DNA from: CAVPTL01 sp963794415
GTDB taxonomy: Bacteria; Actinomycetota; Thermoleophilia; Gaiellales; JAICJC01
Assembly: GCA_963794415.1 (NCBI GenBank)
Contig: CAWCDI010000004.1
Location: 1-64,000 of the forward strand
Reading direction: 5' to 3'
Length of the DNA stretch: 64,000 nt
Shown: piece by piece, positions 1 to 9,605 of the stretch
Layout: the number at the start of each line of letters is the position of its first letter
How positions within the stretch are numbered: the stretch's first letter is position 1
Translations under genes and position numbers: made by a program
The notes under the pieces: generated by a model
Databases searched by the model: none
What the model saw: only the letters and a program-made list of their open reading frames with translations
Told to the model about the DNA's origin: nothing

Positions 1-494
1 TTCGACACTACGGGCTGTGATGTGGGTGAAGACTGAAGCCGACAAACCCTTCTTCGGACTACTTCGGAGCCGTTTAATCCTCGCCTCGACCAGCACGCCT
101 CACGCTCAAGGTAGCGGCGAAGGCTTGCTTGGACTGCGGGCGAGGCGACGCTGGTCAATTATTCGCTCCCGCCACTCGTCGCTGACTGACGCGATGATTG
201 AGGCGTCCTTTATGAGGCTGTGGGTGAGGTCGAACGCGGGCCTGCGTTTCGGATGATCGGCGTTCTTCGTAAGGAGTTCGCCTGGCCGGCGAACGCCCGT
301 CGTGCAGAGCGGAAATCGGCTGCGTCGACAGAGCCAGAAAGCCCCATGGAATCGGCCAGGCGGCCGAACCACTCACCGGTGGGGCCACCTTTCAGGTAGT
401 AGTCGCCCTTTGTGCGTGTGTCTTCGCGGGCGAGCTTGACGTAGTAGTTCTTGCCGCCGGGCCCGCGTCTCACCTTACCGACGCTCAAATGCAC
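1..494 (-). pseudogene. TrwC/MobF-type relaxase, N-terminal fragment, frameshifted and cut by window edge
   Basis: The conceptual protein begins at a GTG at 494 with VHLSVGKVRRGPGG. It continues with YYLKGGPTGEWFG and GLSGSVDAADF, which is the usual start of MobF relaxases that nick the origin of transfer in conjugative elements. After a frame change near 280 the next conserved block, HPKRRPAFDLTHS, appears in another frame (family form: RRPG-F-DLTFSAPKS). A purine-rich stretch (AGGGGAG) precedes the GTG. The rest of the relaxase and any helicase domain lie beyond the left edge. It could be a decayed gene or an intact gene with a sequencing indel. Assignment rests on motif order, not a database match. 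Confidence 0.55.
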
Positions 495-507
495 AACGAT
501 AACTCCC

Positions 508-770
508 CTAAAGAAACGGGTCAGCTCGCGATCGACTAGCTCAGCGTTATTGAGGAAGGTGTCTACCTTTCGTTCGAGACGGAGCATGAGACGTGCGAGG
601 GTGGGGATGTGCTGCTCGATGCGGCTAAGTCGCCCGACAACAGCCGTTTCTTTGTCTGCGTGCTGCTCGATGTAGGCGATAAGGATGCGGCGTGCCAACG
701 GCCCAGGCTTCATCTTCGCCTGGCGTGCAAGTGCTAAGAACTTGTCTTCGTGAGACCCACTGAAGACGGG
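508..770 (-). pseudogene. Putative ribbon-helix-helix/mobilisation accessory protein
   Basis: The reading frame upstream of the relaxase carries HEDKFLALARQAKMKPGPLA followed by RRILIAYIEQ. This resembles RHH/MobC-like proteins (short strand, then MxPGxLARxIL helix) that bind oriT beside relaxases. A long helical tail (LSRIEQHI, LRLERKVDTF) follows. In the running frame it fuses into the relaxase. One base later there is a TAG at 508-510 directly followed by the relaxase ribosome-binding site, so the natural gene probably ends there and one indel joins the two. The start is not clear. No functional residues are decisive and the identification leans on position next to the relaxase. Confidence 0.4.
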
Positions 771-872
771 ACTCCGACATCCGCGGGAACCCTGATTTAA
801 CTCTCTTAAAGCTAAGTAACCCAATTCAGCAGATTGTTGAAAATAGGCAAAAACAAAGGAGCAAGCGACACC

Positions 873-922
873 ATGAAATCCAAGACATGAGTGAAGAGCT
901 AATTATTCAAAAGAAAATGTAG
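873..922 (+). CDS. Possible mini-ORFs (5 aa then overlapping 11 aa) ahead of a terminator
   Basis: An AAAGGAG stretch precedes ATG at 873 (MKSKT, stop at 888-890). A second ATG at 887 overlaps that stop and reads MSEELIIQKKM to a TAG at 920-922. A GC hairpin starts four bases later. The layout of RBS, tiny ORFs and hairpin with T-run looks like a small transcription unit or leader peptide. The region is AT-rich compared with its surroundings. Nothing is known of the peptide and chance occurrence is possible. Confidence 0.25.
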
Positions 923-925
923 CGA

Positions 926-948
926 GGCCCCTCGCGGGGCCCGTTTTT
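926..948 (+). terminator. Rho-independent terminator candidate
   Basis: GGCCCC (926-931), loop TCGC, GGGGCC (936-941) form a perfect 6-bp stem, followed by CG and TTTTT at 944-948. The T-run is on the + strand, so it would end the short unit at 873-922. It also lies just past the stop of the minus-strand gene ending at 953 and could act in both directions. Confidence 0.55.
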
Positions 949-952
949 CGTG

Positions 953-1154
953 CTACTTTTTTCTCCGATACGACGCGGAGCGTCACCTTCCCATCGAAGG
1001 GGGTAAGCTCAAGCTGAAGACCAAAGCCATTCCCGTCTTCGTGCTGCCACGCACTCCCGATTCGCGTCCAGTAGCTCTGTCCGTTTCGTTCCTGCGCGTG
1101 ATAGGCGTAGTGGCTTGGGGCCCTTGAAACGGCTGGTTTCGCGGCTGTCTTTAT
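953..1154 (-). pseudogene. Small 'WTRIGSAWQH' family protein, copy A
   Basis: The frame reads KTAAKPAVSRAPSHYAYHA, then YWTRIGSAWQHEDGNGF and LQLELTPFDGKVTLRVVSEK. It is a clear paralogue of the gene at 2234-2445 (shared PSH-AY, WTRIGSAWQH-DG-GF, LRV-SEKK). No ATG is present; the first codon after a purine-rich RBS-like stretch is ATA at 1154. At the 3' end a run of six A puts the stop out of frame: one A fewer gives SEKK and TAG at 953-955. Related about 70-residue proteins are common on plasmids and integrative elements in proteobacteria (recollection, not searched). Function unknown. Confidence 0.5.
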
Positions 1155-1186
1155 GGTTGTTGCCTCTTCGCGCGCTTGTAAGAGAG

Positions 1187-1946
1187 CTATGGACGCTCGA
1201 AGATCATGCAGACGTCGTGCAGGCCGGGGATGAAGCTGCTGCGGTAGACCTTCTTGCCGCTGCTGGCGCCGTGGCTGAAGCGGATGATGTCGGTGCAGTG
1301 CTGCGTCAGCCCGGCGGCGAAGGCCAGCCGCTTGGTGTGGTAGACCAGCGGCACGAACCCGGCCTCGCGGTCGGTGTAGTCGCCCATGAGGATGGCGAGC
1401 TTGCCGCCGGGCTTCAGGGCGCCGGCGCAGTTGCGGATGAACTGGCCGTAGCGCCGCAGGAAATCGCTCCAGCGTCGGGGCGCGCGACAGGTCGCGGGGA
1501 TCGTCGGCGTAGAGCTTCTGCCGCCAGTAGGGCGGGTGGGCCCAGATGAAGTCGAACGTCTCGGCGGCGGGAAAGTCCTGCGGGTCGCAGGCGTCGAAGC
1601 CCTGGTGGATGTCCCAGCGACATGCAGGGGATGCCGAGTTCGTGGCAGACGTCGCGGCAGGTGCCGCTGCCGGTCATCGGGTCGAAGACCAGGCCGCCGG
1701 CTGGAAGTAGATCAGCAGGTCCTTGATCAGGTTGCCGCCGCAGTTGCCGGGCCAGCTTCCGGTCGCCGTACTCGCCGGCCCGGTGGAAGTGATACAGGCT
1801 GGTCAGGTGCGGCACCGGGCTGCCGTTCATCGGTGCCCGCGGCAGGCGGGCGTAGAGCGGCTGGTCCGGCTCGTCCACCCGGCTGGGTTCGGCCGGGCGG
1901 TGCGGGTGGCGTAAAATGGATTGATGATTGCGAGTGTATAGGTCAT
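1187..1946 (-). pseudogene. SAM-dependent DNA methyltransferase, frameshifted
   Basis: Starts at an ATG (1946) behind an ideal AGGAGG site with 5-base spacing (MTYTLAIINPFY) and ends at a TAG at 1187. Pieces in different frames join into one protein: VFDPMTGSGT (SAM-binding motif I), FDACDPQDF, FDFIWAHPPYWRQKLYADD (catalytic HPPY motif IV), LKPGGKLAILMGDYTD, then HDVCMIFERP. The order and the HPPY are typical of amino-methyltransferases acting on adenine or cytosine N4. At least three indels are needed, near 1870, 1620 and 1475. No restriction enzyme is adjacent, so an orphan or element-protecting methylase is likely (inference). Confidence 0.65.
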
Positions 1947-2117
1947 GGATGCCTCCTAGTGTTGACGGTGAAGGATGAGGATCGCCTGGATGAGGATGGT
2001 CGCGTTCTTAAGCAGCTCCTCGGTGGGGAGGATGGAGCCTACGCACCGTTCTGGTTGCCTTCGAAGGCTGCTTCTAAGCCGTTGTTACGTCACGTGTGGC
2101 GTCGGTGAGAACGGCTT

Positions 2118-2174
2118 TCAGGTGACCGCGAGATTGGCGACGATTGCCTGAAGATAGATTCCTTGCGTGTTCAT
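2118..2174 (-). CDS. Possible 18-residue peptide
   Basis: MNTQGIYLQAIVANLAVT with a normal ATG and TGA, lying between copy B of the small family and the methyltransferase on the same strand. A second open stretch immediately downstream, without a start codon, ends in ATILIQAILILHRQH and resembles it in hydrophobic pattern. The two may be one longer gene broken by an indel. No family recognised. Confidence 0.2.
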   Translation of the reverse strand: MNTQGIYLQAIVANLAVT

Positions 2175-2233
2175 AGTCGTGTTTCCTTTAGGTTGTGGGG
2201 CGGGCCCTCCAAGAGGCCCGCCCGTCTTGTTGA

Positions 2234-2445
2234 TTACTCTTTCTTCTCCGAAGCGACGCGGAGGCTGATCCGGCCGTCGAGCGGCACCACGTCGAGCTGG
2301 ACGTTGAAGCCCTTGCCGTCGGCGTGCTGCCAGGCGCTCCCGATTCGGGTCCAGAAGCCCTTCTTCCCTTCGCGGTCGCGGACCTGGTAGGCGATGTGGC
2401 TCGGGCTTTTTGAGGCTGCGTTTTCTCGTTCGTTGTGTCAGACAT
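2234..2445 (-). pseudogene. Small 'WTRIGSAWQH' family protein, copy B, one-base homopolymer frameshift
   Basis: ATG at 2445 follows AAGGAGACACC. The first frame gives MSDTTNEKTQPQK. One extra A in the AAAAA run then gives SPSHIAYQVRDREGKKGFW, TRIGSAWQHADGKGFNVQL and a tail LRVASEKKE, with stop at 2234. The restored protein is 70 residues, acidic/basic mixed, with no signal peptide. It is a paralogue of copy A (953-1154) and of the + strand ORF at 2675. Because the only damage is in a homopolymer, a sequencing error is more likely than a real null mutation. Function unknown; the association with relaxase and helicase genes suggests a mobile-element accessory. Confidence 0.6.
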
Positions 2446-2674
2446 GGTGTCTCCTTCTTTGGTTTCTGGCCCCGCCCATCGCGGCCTGATGGCACGTACG
2501 AAACCCGCCTTCAGTCCCCGGGGCTTTAGCCCACCGGTCAAGCGAAAGGTCCGAGGCTCCCGAAGGGAAACGGCCTTGGCAGCTTGACACGGCCCGGAGG
2601 CGGGTTAATGAGTGCCGATGAAGGAAGGCCACGGGCGGGGCTAAACAAGGGAGGTTGAAAGGAGACGGTTTCAG

Positions 2675-2836
2675 GTGACAAAAACAAAGAAAGAGGCCAA
2701 AGAAAAGGGGAGAAGGAGCCGCATCGCCTACCAGGTCCTAAAGCTGACCGAAGCAAGGGGGAGAGAGCCCTTGCCGCGAGCTTTATTTCGGCAGCACGCC
2801 GATGGGATGGCTTTGACCGCTCGTCAGGCGGGGTGA
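2675..2836 (+). CDS. Diverged third member of the small family (53 aa)
   Basis: GTG start after GAAAGGAGACGG. A lysine-rich N-terminus (TKTKKEAKEKGRR) is followed by RIAYQV and, 20 residues later, RQHADGMAL. These match IAYQV and WQHADGKGF of copy B, and the DNA under IAYQV is nearly identical. It lies on the opposite strand to copies A and B. The C-terminal LRV-SEKK end is missing, so it is truncated or frameshifted. Too short for standard ORF calling. Confidence 0.35.
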   Translation: MTKTKKEAKEKGRRSRIAYQVLKLTEARGREPLPRALFRQHADGMALTARQAG

Positions 2837-2955
2837 CAGGAGGTGGAGGGGGAGCTCGAAGCTTCGGGGACGAGGGTTAAGGAACCGTTGGCAGGGACGG
2901 CCCGCTCCACAACCTATAAGGAAACCACTCATGAGCCACACCACTTGGGCGTCGT

Positions 2956-5900
2956 CTAGAACATCGTCGCCTGGCGGAACCTTTGCCGTTCTTCGATGTG
3001 CTGCTTGTTGGCGGAGACAGCAGGCGGTTGAATAACAGTGTCGGGCAGGGACTCCTTCTCGGCAGGGGTCGTGCGAAGGGGCTCCTCGGTTAACCGTGGG
3101 GTCTCGTGGCTCTCGAGGGTAAGCTCGCAGGAGGCCATCTCGTGCCGTTCGCGAATCCGAGCGGTTACAGGGCGTTCGGCCGTTGCACTGCGTGAGCCCT
3201 GCCTCGGTTGCTCGGCGGTGTCCATGGACCGCGATGTCCTGTGGCCGGATACGATCAGCAAGTTCATGAGCCGACACAGAAGGGTCAACAGGAGCGTTGC
3301 TCGCGGTTGCCGAAAGGGCGACCTTGAGCCGGTCGCGGAGATCGGTCAGCTCGGCCTTATACGCGTCGTGGGGGAACGGCTGTCCAAGACGTGCCTCGTA
3401 GTCGCGGAGCTGGCCCTGGGCGATCGCCAGGTCGTCGCGGGCCTGGACGCCTGGGACTGCGTAGCTCGCGGCCAGACGCTCGAGGGCGTTCAGGACGGCC
3501 CGGGGGCCGTGGAACTCGCGGGAGAGGGTGGCCTGCCGCGTGCGGCCCCTTCGAGAAAGACCTCCGGGGCGTGCCGGGAGTGGAGCATCGAGCCCGAACC
3601 GAGGCCGCGATAAAGGCCCAGCTCGATGCGACGGCTCTGCAAGGACGAGTTCCGGGACAGACTCGAGACGACCGGCAAGGAGTGCGAGGCCTCGGCAGTT
3701 GCGGCAGGTGCGGCCGCCGATGGTGAGCGGGCCCTCGTCGTGGGCGGCCATGGTCGCAATGTCGGCCGTAAGAGCGGCGAGCCGCCTCGTGTGACGGGCG
3801 ATCGTCTCGGGCAGCTCCCGCACGTTCCGGCGGGCGAGGTACTGCTCGTCGGCGTGGTGCTTCCTCAGGGTCGAGAGCCGCTGGAGCTCGGCGTCGGCCT
3901 CGGCGAGCGTCAGGACCGCCGGGTTCCCCGAGGCGATGGCCTTCACCTCGGCATACGACAGCTCCTGGCCGCCGATGTCCTCGGCCTGCCGGACCCCGCT
4001 CTCGCCCGTCATCACCTGGCCGATGAACCGGGCCTTGGTCTCCAACGCCTGCCACATGTAGGCGTCGAACGACCCCTCGGTCACGTACCGGAAGATGGAG
4101 ACCTCCTCGTTCTCGTTCCCCTGCCGGAGGATTCGGCCCTCCCGCTGCTCGACCTCGGCCGGCTTCCACGGGGCGTCGAGGTGATGGAGGGCACACGAGC
4201 CGCCGCTGCACGTTGGCCCCCGTGCCCATCTTCTGCGTGCTAGCCGATGAGCACCCGGACCGTGCCCTGCCGCACCCGCTCGAAGAGGGCCTGCTTCTTC
4301 GCGTCCGTCGTCGGCGTCGCCGACGGCGGCGATCTGCCACCGGGGGATGCCGCGCGGCGACGAGCTTCGCGATGACCTCGTCGTAGACCGAGTAGCCCCA
4401 CGGCGTCGGGTTCACGCCGAGGTCGCAGAAGACGAGCTGCGTGCCCGCGAATCTCCTCCGTCCGTCTCCAGATGTCCGCGACCCGCTCGACCAGGGCGTT
4501 GGTCTTCGACTCGGGAGACTCGGGCAGCCTCGCCCGAGATGAGCCGGGCGTCGAGGGCGAGCTTCCGCCCGTCGGTCGTGATGGCCAGGGCGTTGTCCTC
4601 CCGCGGGTCCACCTTCTGCGAGCGGATCCGCTCGTAGCGGGCGACGAGCCGCTCCTGGATGGCGCGTTGCTCCTCCGACATCGGGCACGGCGACGACGTC
4701 GGCTTGCCGCCCGAGAGGCGGGGCCGTCGGCAGATCGAGCATCGCGGCCGTCTGCACGTCGGCGAACGCCCGGAACATCTGCTGCAGCTCGGGCAGGTTC
4801 ACGAACTTCGCGAACCGGCTCCGGGGCCGCAAAGTCGCCCCGTCCGGGGCAGATCTCCATCGTGTCGACGACCTCGCCGAACGTCGCGGCCCAGCCGTCG
4901 AAGTGCTCGATGCCGCGGTCCTGCGAGCCCCTTCGGGTCGAGGAACCGCTGCATCGTGTACATCTCGACCATCGTGTTCGAGATCGGCGTGCCGGTCGCG
5001 AACGTGACCCCGTGCCCCTCGTGCAGCTCGCCCAGGTAGCGGGCCTTCATGTAGAGGTCGAACGCCCGCTCGCTCCCGCCCGTCTGGATGCCCGCCACCC
5101 GCTCCATCTTGGTCGGCGTCTCGAGGTTCTTGAAGTAGTGGGCCTCGTCGATGAAGAGGTAGTCGACGCCCAGCTCGTCGAAGACCAGGCCGTCGTCCTT
5201 CTTGTCCTCGGCGAGGAGGTCCTTCAGCCGCTCCTCGCGGCTGGCCTTCTGCTTCTCGATGGTCTTGATGATGTTCCGGTGGGCCCGGTTCGAGTCGCCT
5301 CGGCCGCTGTCGACGAGGAGCTCGTCGTACTCGGCGATTTGCTCCCGGAGGAACCTCGCCTGGTAGTCCCGCGGACATCCCGATTCGCTCGAACGAGCTG
5401 TGCGTGATGATGATGCCGTCCCACTCGCGAGCTCGCGATCTTCGCCGTGAGCACCTTCCGCCGGTCGCGGGCGAGGTCGTCCTTCGTGGCGACGAGCAGC
5501 TTCGCGTTCGGGTAGAGCTGCTGGAACTCGCGGGCGAACTGCTCGAGCATGTGGTTCGGGACGACGTAGAGCGGCTTCCGCGAGAGCCCCGCCTGCCTTC
5601 CGCTTCATGCCGATGGCGGCCATCGTGAAGGTCTTCCCGGCCCCGACGACGTGGGCCAGGAGCGTGTTGCCGCCGACTCATCCCCCGCCAGATGGCGTCC
5701 TTCTGGTGCGGGTGGAGCGAGATCGTCCGGTTCATCCCGGGGAACTCGAGGTGCGAGCCGTCGAAGACCCGGAGCCGCAGGTTGTTGTAGGTGTCGTTGT
5801 AGACCCGGACCAGCCGCTCGGTCCGCTCGGGGTCGGCGAAGACCCACGACCGGAACGCCTCCTTGATGCGTTTCTGCTTCTCGCGGGCGGCGAGCGTCTC

Positions 5901-8605
5901 CTCCTGGTTCACGACCCGCTCCTCGCGGTCCCCGTGGCTGCACGGTGTCGTAGATGACGGGGGTCTTCAGGTTCAGGGCCTGCTCGAGGAGCGAGGTGCC
6001 GTTGGCCCTCGCCGTGCCGTAGTCGGTCGTGGCGGCACGCCGCTCGCGGCGTCGTAGCCGGCCTCGACGCTCCAGAGGGCGTCTTTCTTCAGGTGCCCGA
6101 CCGCGATCGACGAGGCGGGCGACGCCGAAGAGCTCGGCCGCGAACGCCCGGATGTCGCCCTCGGGGATCCACGGGGCCCCGAGGTTGGCGTCGATCTCGC
6201 CCGGGAGCACGTCCTCGGGCTGCACGGCCCGCAAGGGCCTCGGCGTTCCGGGCGAACTCGGGCCCGGCCCTCTCGGCGACTGGCGAGCTTCTCCCGGACG
6301 TTCCCCGAGAGGTAGTCGTCGGCCGTCTGCCAGCGCCTCGGTCGCCGGGTCCTGGTAGATGAGGTCGCCCAGCTCCTCGACGATGCGGGCCTCGTCGGCC
6401 TCCGTAGAGCGACGCGATGTAGGCGAGGTCCACCTCGCCCTTCCGGTCGAGCGAGACGAGCAGCCCCTCCTCGGCACTCTGCGACCGTGGTGACCGGCGG
6501 GGCCCGGCCGACCACGTCCTTCATCATGATGGCGGCCTTCACCGCCGTGCCCGAGGTCGGGTCGCAGTCCTCGAGGGCCATGACGAGCATGGCGTCCGGG
6601 TCCTCGATGAACTTCGACGAGGTTCGGCATCCGCTGGATGATGGTGCCCGCCGTCGCGGACTCGCGAGAACGGTCGTCTTGTTGATGAGCCCGTACTGCT
6701 GGACGAAGACGTCGTAGAGGCGGTTCAAGCTCCCGCCGGGCCTCCTCGCGGTGCGCCTCGGGCCAGCCCTCGTTCTGGCGACTGCGAGACGAGCCGGGCG
6801 TGCGTCGCGGATGCGGATGAGGGCCGCGAGCCGCTTCCCGGTCATCGTGCCGTTGGCCTTGAGGAGCGTCCCGCCGTAGCGTCACGGGCTCGGCCTCGCC
6901 CGTCGACGATCTGGAAGATGGTCCGGTCGTCGCCGACGAAGAAGCTCCCCTCGGTGACGTGCCGCTCCAGGGGCGGGGGCGTGAAGGCCGGGGCCTTCGG
7001 GCCACGGCCGCGTCACGGCCGCCTCGGGGCTAGCTCCGGGAGCCGCGCCGACGGCGGCCCGGAGCTGCTCTTCGAGGCGCCGTTCGAGGCGACGCTGAAG
7101 CCCTGCTCGCCCCCGTAGAGCCGGTCCTTGCGGCTCCAGGTGCCGAGCACCATCTCGGGGTGGTCGTGGAAGTAGCGGTTGATGGGGACCTCGACCCCCT
7201 CGATGGCGAGCGGGCGAGACCTCCAGCCAGCTCGGGTCGACGTGGCTTGCCGGCTCGCTCGGGCCCTCGTCTCCTGAGGAACACGATGTCGGTCACGACC
7301 CTCGTCCCCTCGCGTGCGAAGGCGTCCGACGGCAGCCGAATCGCCCCGAGGAAGTCGGCCCGCGCGGCGAGGTACTCGCGGACGCCGGCCGTTCTGCTTG
7401 TCGAGCGTGTAGTGGGTCGTGACGAGGGCCAGGATGCCGCCGGGCCTCAGGGCGTCGAGCGACTTCGCGAAGAAGAAGTCGTGGAGCGAGAACCGCTCGC
7501 CGCGGTGGTCGAGCTTCACGTCGGCGAACGGCGGGTTGCCGATGACGGCGTCGACGCGCCGCCTCGGGGAGCCTCGTGTCGCGGAAGTTCTCGATGCGGA
7601 TGTCGTGGCCGGGGAAGAGGGCCCTGGCGATGCGGCCCGAGAGCGAATCGAGCTCGACGCCGATGAAGTGCATCCCCTCGGGGGGGCGGGCCGAGGAAGT
7701 TGCCGCTAGCCGCACCCCGGCTCGAGCACCGTCGCGTCCCGCGGCACGCCGAGGCGGGCGAGGGCCTCGAACATCGCCCGGACGACGACGGCGGCGAGGT
7801 GTAGAAGGCGTTGAACACGGTGCGCTCGGGCACTCGCGTACTCTCGGGGGTGAGGAGCGAGACGAGCTCCTCGCCGAGGGCCTGCCAGGAGGGGCTCTTG
7901 TAGGGCCGGTGACCGGGTCGGGGAAGAGCGAGAGGGCGACCGCCCCGAACCCGCCGAAGCGGGCCAGTGTCTGCCGTTCGGCTCGGTCGGCGCGTCGCCC
8001 CTCACGCTCGACCGTCATGAGCGTGCGGATGGCTTCAAGATATCCGGCGCCTTTGGCCCTCTCGCTTGTCGCTGTGGCCAGCGGGGGCAGGGGCTGGGAC
8101 TCTAGGTCGGGATTTCCCGTGCCCGGTGGCCGGCTCGGGGTTCGAGGGCGAACCGGTGGCGGGCGAGGGTCGGAATGCGAAAGGGGGGTGCTTCCCGGAG
8201 GCGATTCCCCGCTGCCGGAGGCGCTCGGGGCGAGGTGTTGTGTCGAAGAACGCAAGGAGCGGCTGCGACGAGTCGAGCCTAGCCCGGGCCGCCTTGACGC
8301 GTGCCTCGTACAGCTCGTCCCGGCGTCGGCGACTGGTAGAGCACTCGGTCGGGGGCATCTCGGGCGAGAGGAGTGGCCGCCTTCCCGAAACGGGCCTGCC
8401 GGGATTGAGCTGGAATTTCGGCTCGGCGGTGCCGTTGGAGCGGATGAGCCGTTCGCGGTCCTCGATGATTCGGTCGGCGACCTGGCCGCAACCTCACGCG
8501 ATTCGCGGGAAGAGTTGCCTCTCCCGACGGGTCGGGAGGCTGGAAGAGGAGCTGTTGTTTTGGGGCCTGGACTGCGATTCGGACAGCATGGCCGGACCAT
8601 GCCAC
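2956..8605 (-). pseudogene. Giant N6-adenine methylase + SNF2/DEAH helicase ('polyvalent' MTase-helicase), multiply frameshifted
   Basis: Read across frames this is one protein of about 1,880 residues. The N-terminal part holds a methylase domain: FNAFYTSP, VLEPGCGSGNF (motif I), FIGVELDSLSGRIARALFP, AVIGNPPF (catalytic NPPF), LHDFFFAKSLDALRPGGILA, then a target-recognition-like stretch. The C-terminal half is a two-lobed helicase: HPHQKDAIWRGM, GAGKTFTMAAIGMKRK (Walker A), FIDEAHYFKN (DEAH), TFATGTPISNTMVEMY, then MGTGANVQ and a Q-R-G-R motif VI region. Such proteins are typical of phages and conjugative elements (DarB-like, 'polyvalent proteins') and are thought to protect incoming DNA. Frame must change at least ten times, yet each segment keeps intact motifs and no in-frame stops. 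One indel is a C7/C6 run near 7680. Confidence 0.7.
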
Positions 8606-8745
8606 GACACTTTCAGGGCAGCAAGGGGGCGGATAAATTTTATGAGGTAATTAAAGAGGAGCTGGCCTTCAACAGCCGCGAGACGCTTAAGCGAGGCGTC
8701 GATGACGCTGCCTTCCGCCAAGCTCTTCTAGCTCGGGTTGATTAG
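8599..8745 (+). CDS. Hypothetical protein, 48 aa
   Basis: ATG at 8599 to a stop at 8743-8745, in the opposite direction to the MTase-helicase and overlapping its predicted start by a few bases. The product contains FYEVIKEELAF and KRGVDDAAFRQALLARVD, mostly helical and charged, with no signal or membrane segment. It lies 29 bases before the next + strand ORF, so the two may form a unit. No obvious ribosome-binding site and no family recognised. Too short for standard ORF calling. Confidence 0.35.
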   Translation: MPRHFQGSKGADKFYEVIKEELAFNSRETLKRGVDDAAFRQALLARVD

Positions 8746-8774
8746 GACTCAAATGCCGTGGCATCGTCGGCCGC

Positions 8775-9020
8775 ATGATGCCCGAGACCCACAATCACCC
8801 GGAGAAAGGACCGTCGCGGAACGTCCCGCTCGCAGAGCTCGTCTCGTTCACTCAAGAGGTCTTGGCCGAGATGGTCAATAACCGCGACGTGAAATGGGAT
8901 GCCAAGGGGAAGCCGAGGGCGAAGGTGCGGGCCTCGGGCGAATCGGCCGATGGCTCGTGGATTCACCTCGTGGTCGACATGTCGGCCATCGGCATGCCGC
9001 TAGACTCGCCGCTCGCGTGA
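8775..9020 (+). CDS. Hypothetical protein, 81 aa
   Basis: One of the few undamaged ORFs in the left part. It starts MMPETHNHPEKGPSRNVPLA, continues LVSFTQEVLAEMVNNRDVKW and ends MSAIGMPLDSPLA. It has an early helical segment, a short basic stretch (AKGKPRAKVRAS) and a beta-rich end (WIHLVVDMSAIG). Family not recognised. Same-strand ORF 8599-8745 lies just upstream. It could be a small regulator of the element, but nothing in the sequence proves that. Confidence 0.45.
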   Translation: MMPETHNHPEKGPSRNVPLAELVSFTQEVLAEMVNNRDVKWDAKGKPRAKVRASGESADGSWIHLVVDMSAIGMPLDSPLA

Positions 9021-9183
9021 CCGCCCGCTCGGCGATGACTCGCTCGAATGGAGCCTAGGGCCGACGGCGATTGCCGAACTCCGCGGGGTGCGACGGCGAA
9101 AGAGGCCGCGGACGCCTTGAATATGGATGCCTTACTCTCGGCCCATCGGCGATTTGTTGCGGCGAATTTCAGGCCGCATCATT

Positions 9184-9509
9184 TTAGGTCTCGACGTCCC
9201 CGGGCTTGACGGGCCGCTCGCCCGGTCCCCTGAGGCAGAGGATTCGAACGAATCGCCTTGAACGATGAACAAAGCCCGATAGGTGCGGCCCTTGCGAATC
9301 TCGAACAGGAGGTGCCGCACCTCCTCGGGGAAGAAGCGAATCTCGTAGGCGACGCCGCACGCCAGGGGAAAAGACTCGAGGCGTGGGAGGGCGGCATAAA
9401 ATCGAGCGGTGATTCGCTCGGAGCCCTCGGGCCATCGCCCGGCGAGTGCGGCGGTAAGGCGGTCGAGGTCGGCGTAAGCTCCCCCGGTCAACTCGACCGT
9501 GTAGCTCAT
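9184..9509 (-). pseudogene. RelE/ParE-superfamily toxin, one frameshift
   Basis: ATG at 9509. MSYTVELTGGAYADLDRLTA, ARFYAALPRLESFP, YEIRFFPEEVRHLLFEIRKG and TYRALFIVQGD follow the layout of the RelE/ParE fold (N-terminal helical hairpin, then a beta sheet with R/K residues and an RxLFxI strand). These proteins inhibit translation or gyrase and are paired with an antitoxin. The frame breaks near 9245; the other frame supplies the usual end (RILCLRGPGERPVKPGDVET, stop at 9184). The upstream ORF tail overlaps its start codon (CCATGA), a common toxin-antitoxin arrangement. Confidence 0.6.
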
Positions 9510-9594
9510 GGGAGCGGGGGGAGATTGTGCGTGCGGCGGAGCTCTTCCAATGCCTCGCGGGCGGGCCTGACCCTTCCGGCTTTCCCAAAAGCGC
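9506..9594 (-). pseudogene. C-terminal tail of an upstream ORF, possible antitoxin partner
   Basis: The frame ending at the TGA 9506-9508 reads KAGRVRPAREALEELRRTHN then LPPLP. Its stop overlaps the toxin ATG by two bases, as in translationally coupled toxin-antitoxin pairs. Upstream the frame runs into a G/C palindromic repeat (9606-9648) and no convincing start is found, so the 5' part may have been replaced by the repeat. Antitoxin identity is inferred from position only. Confidence 0.3.
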
Positions 9595-9605
9595 CACCCC
9601 CCGTT

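Noticed and set aside
3038..3613. 191-codon + strand frame across the methylase-helicase
   Set aside because: It is antisense to the helicase C-terminus, which has recognisable motifs; composition is that of a reverse-frame shadow.
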